From NCBI GenBank assembly GCA_024689285.1, contig JAILDR010000247.1, positions 1-6,281 of the forward strand: a stretch of 6,281 nucleotides of DNA, written 5' to 3'. The number at the start of each line of letters is the position of its first letter. Positions within the stretch are counted from its first letter, which is position 1. Origin of the DNA: Bacteroidales bacterium (GTDB taxonomy: Bacteria; Bacteroidota; Bacteroidia; Bacteroidales; F082). The position numbers were made by a program, and so were the translations under genes. The notes under the pieces were generated by a model, which did no database searches, was not told the DNA's origin, and saw only the letters and a program-made list of their open reading frames with translations. Shown one piece after another: positions 1 to 5,643 of the stretch.

Positions 1-1565
1 ACATCTTAAAACTCAAGCCAGAAGGCATTTGGAAAGAGTTCAACGGCATCCTCGGCGTGCCGCGTCCATCGAAGAAAGAAGCCAAAATGGTGGCTTACCT
101 CGAGCAATGGGCAAAAGACCATAATGTGAAGTATGTCAAAGAAGAGTGCGGCAACATCATCATGAGCGTGCCGGCCACCAAGGGTATGGAAGACCGCCAG
201 ACCGTCATCCTGCAAGCCCACATGGATATGGTGTGCGAGAAGAACGGCGACAAGAAGCACGACTTCGAGAAAGACCCCATTGAGCCCGTCATCAAGGGCG
301 AATGGCTGCACGCCAACGGCACCACCCTCGGTGCTGACGACGGCATCGGCGTGGCTGCGGCTCTGGCCGTTATCGCCGACCCAGAAGTGGAACACGGTCC
401 GCTTGAGTGCATCTTCACCGTCGATGAGGAAACAGGCCTCACCGGTGCCATGAAGCTCGACCCGAAAGACTTCACCGGCCGTATCCTCCTCAACCTCGAC
501 AGCGAGGACGAAGGCGAAATCTTTATCGGCTGCGCCGGCGGTATGGACACTATTATTAAGGTGTGGTACGAGCTGGAGCCCGCTCCGGAAGACAGCACAG
601 CCTACCGCATTACCGTAAGCGGACTGAAGGGAGGTCACAGCGGCGACGACATCAACAAGAACCTGGCCAACGCCAACAAACTGCTGACCCGCATCCTGTG
701 GCAAGCCACCAACTGGTTCGACCTGCAACTCTACGACTTCCAAGGCGGCAACCTGCGTAACGCTATCGCCCGTGAAGCCACAGCTGTGGCCTTCATTCCC
801 AACGAGAGCGTTGGCGATTTCATGCACTATGTGAAAGACATGGAAAAGCACTTTAAGCAAGAATATCAAGTGACCGAGCCCGGACTGAAAGTCACAGCTG
901 AAGTGGCCGAGATGCAACCCGATGTCGTTATCGATGAAATGTCGCAATACAACCTGCTGAACGGCCTCTATGCCTGCCCGCACGGAGTCATCGCTATGTC
1001 GCAGACTATCCCGAACTTCGTGGAGACCTCAACCAACCTCGCCTCCTGCAAGAAAAAGGAAGGTTACTTCTTTATCCAAACCTCACAGCGCAGTTCCATC
1101 GAGTCGTCGAAGCAAGACATCGCCGACATGGTGGAAGCCGTTTGGAGCCTCGCCGATGCCGACGTGGAGCACACCGACGGTTATCCGGGCTGGGCACCCA
1201 ACCCCGACAGCGCTATCTTGGACATCGCCGTCAACTGCTACAAGAAGCGTTTCCAGAAAGACCCGAAAGTACGCGCCATCCATGCCGGACTGGAATGCGG
1301 CCTCATCGGCGACAAGATTCCGGGTATGGACATGATTAGCTTCGGCCCCACCCTGCGCGGTGTACACTCGCCTGACGAGCGTTGCGAAATCGCCACTGTC
1401 CAGATGTTTTGGGACTTCATGTGCGACATCCTGAAAAATGTGCCGGCGGCTGAATCCAAAGTGAAGAAAGTTGCGACTGCCGACAAGAAGGCCACCACAA
1501 AGAAAGCTCCAGCCAAGAAAGCTCCAGCCAAGAAAGCTCCGGCTAAGAAAGCCGCAAAGAAATAA
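1..1565 (+). CDS. pepD: Aminoacyl-histidine dipeptidase (PepD, peptidase family M20), 5' partial, with basic C-terminal tail
   Basis: A cytosolic zinc dipeptidase expected to split Xaa-His and other dipeptides into free amino acids. The frame is open from base 3 and reads ILKLKPEGIWKEF..PRPSKKE, the usual PepD N-terminus, so only about 5-10 residues lie outside the window; the GTG at 57 is internal and not the start. Counting from the first whole codon, the M20 metal-site residues are present: H73 and D75 (AHMD), D112 (GADDGIG), E142/E143 (DEETG), D166 (NLDSE) and H455 (GVHSPDE). Adding about 7 gives the numbering I remember for characterised PepD enzymes. The lid/dimerisation domain lies between, with GGHSGDD near 210. 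The catalytic fold should end near residue 480 (DILKNVP), close to the family's usual ~485 residues. About 40 further residues form a Lys/Ala/Pro tail with KKAPA repeats, which is not needed for the enzyme fold. The gene ends 17 bases before a strong terminator. Confidence 0.95.
   Translation, partial: ILKLKPEGIWKEFNGILGVPRPSKKEAKMVAYLEQWAKDHNVKYVKEECGNIIMSVPATKGMEDRQTVILQAHMDMVCEKNGDKKHDFEKDPIEPVIKGEWLHANGTTLGADDGIGVAAALAVIADPEVEHGPLECIFTVDEETGLTGAMKLDPKDFTGRILLNLDSEDEGEIFIGCAGGMDTIIKVWYELEPAPEDSTAYRITVSGLKGGHSGDDINKNLANANKLLTRILWQATNWFDLQLYDFQGGNLRNAIAREATAVAFIPNESVGDFMHYVKDMEKHFKQEYQVTEPGLKVTAEVAEMQPDVVIDEMSQYNLLNGLYACPHGVIAMSQTIPNFVETSTNLASCKKKEGYFFIQTSQRSSIESSKQDIADMVEAVWSLADADVEHTDGYPGWAPNPDSAILDIAVNCYKKRFQKDPKVRAIHAGLECGLIGDKIPGMDMISFGPTLRGVHSPDERCEIATVQMFWDFMCDILKNVPAAESKVKKVATADKKATTKKAPAKKAPAKKAPAKKAAKK
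1500..1559 (+). repeat. 15-bp in-frame tandem repeat encoding the KKAPA tail of PepD
   Basis: Units at 1500-1514 and 1515-1529 are identical (AAGAAAGCTCCAGCC). The unit at 1530-1544 differs at two third-codon positions, and 1545-1559 is a degenerate fourth copy reading KKAAK. Each unit encodes KKAPA. The near-identity of the DNA suggests recent growth by slippage or duplication, while the two differences are both synonymous. Similar Ala/Lys/Pro tails are known from bacterial H1-like and HU-like nucleoid proteins. Any such role here is inference. Confidence 0.9.
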
Positions 1566-1582
1566 GGCTTTGCATCATAACG

Positions 1583-1615
1583 AAAAAGCCCGTCAGGTTT
1601 CTGGCGGGCTTTTTT
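1583..1615 (+). terminator. Intrinsic terminator of pepD, probably bidirectional
   Basis: GCCCGTCAG (1588-1596) pairs with CTGGCGGGC (1601-1609) in a 9-bp stem with one G-U pair and a GTTT loop. The stem is followed by six Ts (1610-1615). The five As before the stem (1583-1587) extend the pairing and give a T-run when read on the minus strand, so the same hairpin could also stop transcription from the convergent mpl gene, whose stop codon lies about 70 bases away. Confidence 0.92.
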
Positions 1616-1683
1616 ATCAGGAAAGAAAATGTTAGTTTAATCAATGACCTTGCGTATTGATCTGAAAAACAAACCTAATAGTA

Positions 1684-3039
1684 TTATTCATACAACTTTT
1701 TCAAATCATCAGTCGTCAACCCGTTGAAGTCGCCGCTGCTCATAAAAGCCCCGATGACGTTGTTGCGCTGGCCTTGCTCCAACAGCGACATCAGTTCAGC
1801 CTTATTGTGAACCACTTGTAAATCATCACGTCCGAAACCTTGGATTATGCGATTGTCGGGCATGAGCTCCAGCTTCTTGATAGCCACAGCGTGCGGGTCA
1901 TAAAACACAATAGCGCGGTCAGCGAGTTTCAAAGCATCGCGGTAGTGGTCGATGAAGACTTCGCTCAAACTGCTGTAGGTGTGCAGTTCAAAGACGGCAA
2001 TCAAATGTTTACGAGGAAATTGCTCTCGCAAAGCCTTCACGCTGGCATTCACCTTGGATGGCGCATGGGCAAAGTCGCGGAAGATGAAGTTGTCGCCATT
2101 GTCAAACAACAGCTCCAAGCGTCGTGCCGCTCCTTTGAAAGAGGCGATAGCCTCATAGAACTGTTCATCGCTGATGCCCAACTGTCTGCAAACCAAACGG
2201 GCCGCATTAATGTTCTTCATATTGTGGCTACCAAACACACCCACTTCCCTCCTATTGCCATCAGGCAACAACAGAGTGGTCTTCAACCCATCGCTCTCAA
2301 AGGGATGAATCCCATAGCCAAAAGACTGACACGAAGCACCTTGGGCAATCTTCCCTGCTTCCGCATCAGTCTGGTCATAAATCAAGCAACCGCCAGGCTC
2401 GATGGTACGGACAAAGATGCGGAACTGTTCCAAATAATTGTCGAACGTTGGGAACACATTCACATGATCCCAGCCGATACCGCTGATGACTGCTATATGA
2501 GGATGATAGTGGTGGAACTTCGGCACACGGTCGATGGGCGAAGTGAGGTACTCGTCCCCTTCCATCACCATATATTTAGCTGTCTCGCTGAGTCGCACCA
2601 TCACATCGAAGCCCGCCAGTTGGGCACCCACCATGAAGTCCGTCTCAACGCCCGTCTTCTGCAGCACATGCAGAATCATAGAGGTAATGGTGGTCTTTCC
2701 GTGACTGCCGCCGATGACGATACGGGTCTTGTCTTTGCTCTGCTCATAAAGGTATTCAGGATAGGAATACACCTTCAGTCCCAACTCCTGGGCACGCACC
2801 AGTTCTGGATTGTCGATGCGGGCGTGCATACCGAGAATGACAGCATCATACGACTTATCGAGTTTTTCAGGATACCAGCCCCATTGCGGTGGCAGGATAC
2901 CTTCTTTGGCCAAGCGCGACTTGGAGGGCTCAAAAATCTCGTCGTCCGAGCCAGTCACTTCATAACCCTTGCGGTGGAGGGCAATAGCCAGGTTGTGCAT
3001 CGCGCTGCCGCCTATCGCGATAAAATGGACTTTCTTCAT
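1684..3039 (-). CDS. mpl: Mpl-type Mur ligase: UDP-MurNAc:L-alanyl-gamma-D-glutamyl-meso-DAP ligase
   Basis: A cytosolic ATP-dependent ligase that should attach recycled murein tripeptide to UDP-N-acetylmuramate, returning it to peptidoglycan synthesis. From the ATG at 3039 it has 451 residues, close to E. coli Mpl. Three Mur domains are visible. The N-terminal UDP-binding fold has HFIAIGGSAMHNLA (4-17) and GSDDEIFEP. The ATPase domain has P-loop GGSHGKTT (110-117), EGDEY (160-164) and DHVNVF (191-196). The C-terminal domain begins near GSHNMKNINAA (270-280), followed by ARRLEL and RDFAHAPSKV (321-330). IGGSAMHNLA and the GMHARIDNPE stretch favour Mpl over MurC, which usually has IGGIGMSG. 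The second His of the usual AHHP motif is Ala here. A TTG at 3051 in the same frame is possible, but MKKVHF matches family N-termini better. The gene starts 35 bases after the SRP RNA with no clear promoter or Shine-Dalgarno of its own, and converges on pepD. Confidence 0.88.
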   Translation of the reverse strand: MKKVHFIAIGGSAMHNLAIALHRKGYEVTGSDDEIFEPSKSRLAKEGILPPQWGWYPEKLDKSYDAVILGMHARIDNPELVRAQELGLKVYSYPEYLYEQSKDKTRIVIGGSHGKTTITSMILHVLQKTGVETDFMVGAQLAGFDVMVRLSETAKYMVMEGDEYLTSPIDRVPKFHHYHPHIAVISGIGWDHVNVFPTFDNYLEQFRIFVRTIEPGGCLIYDQTDAEAGKIAQGASCQSFGYGIHPFESDGLKTTLLLPDGNRREVGVFGSHNMKNINAARLVCRQLGISDEQFYEAIASFKGAARRLELLFDNGDNFIFRDFAHAPSKVNASVKALREQFPRKHLIAVFELHTYSSLSEVFIDHYRDALKLADRAIVFYDPHAVAIKKLELMPDNRIIQGFGRDDLQVVHNKAELMSLLEQGQRNNVIGAFMSSGDFNGLTTDDLKKLYE

Positions 3040-3074
3040 GGCGTTCAACAATATAGGATAATAGAAACAAAGAA

Positions 3075-3171
3075 GGGTAAGCTACTCATATCGCACCGCT
3101 ACAACCTCCTACCCTTGCTACATTCCTGTCCTGGGGGATTTCAGAGGGAGCTGGTCGTATAAGACTTACCC
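3075..3171 (-). ncRNA. ffs: Small bacterial signal recognition particle RNA (4.5S-like)
   Basis: The RNA scaffold of the SRP, which binds the Ffh M domain and targets ribosomes making membrane or secreted proteins. The minus strand folds end to end into one long hairpin. GGGTAAG (3171-3165) pairs with CTTACCC (3081-3075). Above it, CTTATA pairs with TATGAG, ACC with GGT, GCT with AGC, CCTC with GAGG, and CCC with GGG, with small bulges between. The tip is a textbook domain IV at 3133-3116: CAGG on the 5' side and AGCA on the 3' side form the symmetric loop, closed by ACA/TGT around a GGAA tetraloop (3126-3123). At 97 nt it fits the short SRP RNA class, without an Alu domain. A Bacteroidota promoter places the start near 3171, and a U-rich stretch (TTCTTTGTTTCT) follows the 3' end and may end transcription. 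The Ffh gene is one gene upstream on the same strand. Exact ends are uncertain by a few bases. Confidence 0.92.
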
Positions 3172-3175
3172 GTTG

Positions 3176-3206
3176 CAAAAGTACGGACTTTTCTTGGATT
3201 GGCAAG
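3176..3206 (-). promoter_or_regulatory. Bacteroidota-type promoter of the SRP RNA gene
   Basis: Read on the minus strand, TACTTTTG (3183-3176) matches the TAnnTTTG -7 element exactly. CTTG (3206-3203) lies 19 bases upstream as a near match to the TTTG -33 element, and an exact TTTG at 3210-3207 is four bases further away. The predicted start 4-5 bases downstream coincides with the first base of the SRP RNA closing helix (3171), which supports both calls. Confidence 0.8.
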
Positions 3207-3269
3207 CAAAAACAACAAATATTTTATCTCACCTCTCCCAATCCGCTGACTTTCAGTAAATTTACACAA

Positions 3270-4154
3270 TCATTTCGGATACACCTCGCCTTTGGCGGCT
3301 TTCAAAGTGTTTTGAAGCAAAGAAACGATGGTCATGGGGCCAACGCCGCCCGGGACGGGTGTAATCTTCGAAGCCACCTTACAAACCTCTTCGTAATCCA
3401 CATCGCCCATAATCTTGTAACCTTTCGGGCTGGACGGGTCGTCGATGCGATGGATACCCACGTCGATTACGACTGCACCCGGCTTTACCATATCGGCAGT
3501 CACGAAGCCTTGCTTGCCGATGGCGGCCACAAGGATGTCAGCGTTGCGGCAAATCTCAGGCAGGTTCTTCGTGCGGCTGTGGCACAGGGTGACGGTAGAA
3601 TCGATGCCTTTACGCGACATGAGAATAGCCATAGGCGTTCCCACGATGTTGGAACGGCCTAACACGACTACATTCTTGCCAACAGTCTCAATGTCAGAGC
3701 GTTTAATCAGTTCCATGATACCATTGGGAGTGGCAGGGATGTAGCAAGGCTGTCCCAGCTGCATCCTTCCGGCGTTGATGCTGGTGAAGCCGTCCACGTC
3801 CTTCTCAGGCTTGATGGCGTTAATCACCTTGTTTTCGTCGATATGTTTCGGCAAGGGCAGCTGGATGATGTAGCCGTCTATTTCAGGGTCGTTGTTCAGA
3901 AATTCGACCAAGTCAAGTACCTCCTTTTCCGTCGTTGAGGCAGACAGGCGGTAGACCGAGGAAGTCATACCCACCGAGTGGCAGGCTTTTTCCTTCGAGG
4001 CCACGTAGGTTTTGCTGGCGCCATCGTCGCCCACAATGACTGCTGCGAGATGGGGGGCTGCGATGCCTTTGTCAATCATGCGAGCGACTTCAGCCGCGAT
4101 TTCTTTCTTAATCTGCTCGGAAATTTGTTTTCCGTCGATGATTTTGTTGTCCAT
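3270..4154 (-). CDS. folD: Bifunctional methylenetetrahydrofolate dehydrogenase / methenyltetrahydrofolate cyclohydrolase
   Basis: A cytosolic enzyme of one-carbon metabolism that interconverts 5,10-methylene-THF, 5,10-methenyl-THF and 10-formyl-THF, supplying formyl groups for purine and fMet synthesis. It has 294 residues, normal for FolD. The catalytic domain shows Y50 and K54 (YVASK), Q98 in IIQLPLP (96-102) and D121 in DVDGF (119-123), at the same positions as I recall for E. coli FolD. The substrate loop reads PATPNG (140-145), where many homologues have PCTP. The NAD(P)-binding fold carries VVLGRSNIVGTP (163-174), and the family signature TPVPGGVGPMT sits at 265-275. The ATG at 4154 gives the standard N-terminus. 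The gene follows ffh by 36 bases on the same strand with no clear promoter between, so the two are probably co-transcribed. I see no convincing hairpin terminator after its stop codon. Confidence 0.97.
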   Translation of the reverse strand: MDNKIIDGKQISEQIKKEIAAEVARMIDKGIAAPHLAAVIVGDDGASKTYVASKEKACHSVGMTSSVYRLSASTTEKEVLDLVEFLNNDPEIDGYIIQLPLPKHIDENKVINAIKPEKDVDGFTSINAGRMQLGQPCYIPATPNGIMELIKRSDIETVGKNVVVLGRSNIVGTPMAILMSRKGIDSTVTLCHSRTKNLPEICRNADILVAAIGKQGFVTADMVKPGAVVIDVGIHRIDDPSSPKGYKIMGDVDYEEVCKVASKITPVPGGVGPMTIVSLLQNTLKAAKGEVYPK

Positions 4155-4164
4155 GTGTATTTCT

Positions 4165-4193
4165 AATTTCAGATTTCAAGATTTCAGATTTCA
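4165..4193 (-). repeat. Short direct repeat at the ffh-folD junction
   Basis: On the plus strand ATTTCAGATTTCA occurs exactly at 4166-4178 and again at 4181-4193, a 13-base unit with a 15-base period, itself built from two ATTTCA words. On the coding strand it reads as TGAAATC-type words. It runs from the ffh stop codon into the folD leader. Its function is unknown; A/T-rich heptad-like repeats of this kind may simply be slippage products. Confidence 0.75.
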
Positions 4194-5525
4194 ACGGCGT
4201 TTCATATTGTTAGCCATACGCATCAATTTCTTGCCGCCGCCTGTGGTCATCATGCGCATCATCTTCGAGGTTTCCTCAAACTGCTTCACGAGGCGGTTCA
4301 CCTCGACGATTGAAGTACCGCTACCGTCGGCAATACGCTTGCGGCGTGTGCCATTGAGCAGTTTGGGATTCTCGCGCTCCTGAGGTGTCATCGAATAGAT
4401 AATGGCCTCGATGCTTTTGAAGGCATCGTCGTCGATCTCCTCGCCCTTCATGGCTTTGTCCATACCAGGTATCATACTGGCCAGTTCCTTCAGGTTACCC
4501 ATCTTCTTGATTTGCTGGATTTGCTTCAGGAAATCATTATAGTTGAATTCGTTCTTGGCAAGTTTCTTCTGCAGCTTGCGGGCTTCCTCTTCGTCAAACT
4601 GCTCCTGGGCACGTTCCACGAGAGATACGATGTCACCCATGCCGAGGATGCGGTCGGCCATACGTTTGGGATGGAACACATCCAAAGCGTCCATCTTCTC
4701 GCCGATACCGACGAACTTGATGGGCTTATCCACCACCGTACGGATGGTGAGGGCAGCACCGCCACGCGTGTCGCCGTCCAACTTGGTCAGCACCACGCCG
4801 TCAAAATCGAGGCGGTCGTTGAAGGCCTTTGCCGTATTCACGGCATCCTGACCGGTCATCGAATCAACCACAAACAGGGTCTCATGCGGTTTCACAGCTT
4901 CCTTGATGTTGGCAATCTCGTTCATCATCTCCTCGTCGACGGCCAATCGACCGGCGGTATCAATAATGACCACATTCTTGCCTTGCGCCTTTGCGTGGTT
5001 GATGGCATTTTGTGCAATCTGAACGGGATTCTTGTTGCCTTCTTCGCTATACACCTCAACCTCAACCTGTTGACCCAGCACCTTCAACTGCTCGATAGCG
5101 GCAGGACGATACACGTCGCCAGCCACCAGCATGACTTGCTTGCTGCGTTTGCGTTTAAGATAGGAGGCCAATTTTGCAGAGAAAGTGGTCTTACCTGAAC
5201 CTTGCAGACCTGCTATGAGGATAATGCTAGGCTGGCCTTTCAGGTTGATGTCGACAGCATCACCGCCCATCAGTTCTGCCAGCTCGTCGTGCACAATCTT
5301 CACCATCATTTCGCCCGGCTTCACAGAGGTAAGTATCTCTTGCCCAAGGGCTTTCTCCTTGATATTATTGGTCACATCCTTGGCAATCTTGAAACTGACA
5401 TCAGCATCGAGCAAGGCGCGACGGATTTCCTTCATCGTGTCGGCAATATTGACTTCGGTAATATAAGCCTGTCCACGAAGAACCTTTAAAGAGCGTTCTA
5501 ATTTTTCGCTTAAACCTTCAAACAT
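4191..5525 (-). CDS. ffh: Signal recognition particle protein Ffh (SRP54 homologue)
   Basis: The GTPase subunit of the SRP. It binds signal sequences at the ribosome exit and the SRP RNA, then docks with FtsY at the membrane. At 444 residues it is close to the E. coli protein (453). The N-domain four-helix bundle spans roughly 1-90. The G domain shows P-loop GLQGSGKTT (106-114), GDVYRPAA (136-143), DTAGR (189-193), the D-S-MTGQDA segment (221-228), TKLDGD (247-252) and GxGE (273-276). The methionine-rich M domain runs from about 300. Its RNA-binding helix-turn-helix, RRKRIADGSGTSIVEVN, is at 394-410, and the protein ends in a basic Met-rich stretch ending MKRR. The ATG at 5525 gives the conserved MFEGLSEKLE start. 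A TACTTTTG box 18 bases upstream implies a leader of only about a dozen bases. The SRP RNA gene lies downstream beyond folD, so the window encodes both SRP subunits. Confidence 0.98.
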   Translation of the reverse strand: MFEGLSEKLERSLKVLRGQAYITEVNIADTMKEIRRALLDADVSFKIAKDVTNNIKEKALGQEILTSVKPGEMMVKIVHDELAELMGGDAVDINLKGQPSIILIAGLQGSGKTTFSAKLASYLKRKRSKQVMLVAGDVYRPAAIEQLKVLGQQVEVEVYSEEGNKNPVQIAQNAINHAKAQGKNVVIIDTAGRLAVDEEMMNEIANIKEAVKPHETLFVVDSMTGQDAVNTAKAFNDRLDFDGVVLTKLDGDTRGGAALTIRTVVDKPIKFVGIGEKMDALDVFHPKRMADRILGMGDIVSLVERAQEQFDEEEARKLQKKLAKNEFNYNDFLKQIQQIKKMGNLKELASMIPGMDKAMKGEEIDDDAFKSIEAIIYSMTPQERENPKLLNGTRRKRIADGSGTSIVEVNRLVKQFEETSKMMRMMTTGGGKKLMRMANNMKRR

Positions 5526-5542
5526 ATTCTCAAAAATTTGCG

Positions 5543-5550
5543 CAAAAGTA
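5543..5550 (-). promoter_or_regulatory. Bacteroidota -7 promoter element of ffh (and probably folD)
   Basis: TACTTTTG on the minus strand fits TAnnTTTG exactly and is identical to the -7 box of the SRP RNA gene. No good TTTG lies at the expected -33 distance; ATTG at 5569-5566 is too close (15 bases). The start would fall near 5537-5539, leaving a leader of about 12-14 bases with no Shine-Dalgarno. Confidence 0.65.
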
Positions 5551-5593
5551 AGAAAAAAATAGTTTCAATGAGGTGCATCACAGAAAATGTGCC

Positions 5594-5601
5594 TATCTTT
5601 G
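5594..5601 (+). promoter_or_regulatory. Bacteroidota -7 promoter element of yggS
   Basis: TATCTTTG matches TAnnTTTG exactly and is followed by GCAGC, a common context in this phylum. It sits 42 bases before the yggS ATG, implying a leader of roughly 35-40 bases. A -33 TTTG is not evident at normal spacing; TTTC at 5563-5566 is too far away. It is divergent from the ffh promoter, and the two -7 boxes are 43 bases apart. Confidence 0.65.
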
Positions 5602-5643
5602 CAGCATAAAACAGATGTGAGGCCATAGTAAATTAAGAAAACT

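Noticed and set aside
57..59. GTG at 57 as the pepD start codon
   Set aside because: The same frame is open upstream and encodes conserved PepD N-terminal residues, so the true start lies outside the window.
6..983. A 325-codon minus-strand open frame opposite pepD
   Set aside because: It lies entirely antisense to the conserved PepD catalytic domain, shows no family motif, and follows from the codon bias of the real gene.
1640..1661. ATCAAT / ATTGAT hairpin just after the mpl stop
   Set aside because: Six A/T-rich pairs with a 10-base loop and no clean T-run make a weak terminator. The strong hairpin at 1583-1615 is the better candidate for both genes.
3043..3062. TATTGTTG as a possible -7 box for mpl
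   Set aside because: It has one mismatch to TAnnTTTG, would make the mRNA essentially leaderless, and the nearest TTTG is only 14 bases upstream instead of about 19-20.
1840..3162. A 440-codon plus-strand open frame opposite mpl and the SRP RNA gene
   Set aside because: It is antisense to a well-supported Mur ligase and runs into the SRP RNA. Its translation shows no recognisable domain and is His/Gln-rich in the way expected of a shadow frame.
3196..3244. Inverted repeat GGATTGG / CCAATCC after folD
   Set aside because: The 35-base loop is long and no T-run follows on either strand, so it does not look like a terminator. A 7-bp match in this length may be chance.
4512..5198. A 228-codon plus-strand open frame opposite ffh
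   Set aside because: It is antisense to the Ffh GTPase domain, where conservation is explained by the real protein, and has no promoter or recognisable product.
5572..5593. Imperfect GGTGCA / TGTGCC hairpin, possible operator between ffh and yggS
   Set aside because: Pairing needs two G-U wobbles and is not a symmetric DNA palindrome; I recognise no regulator site in it.
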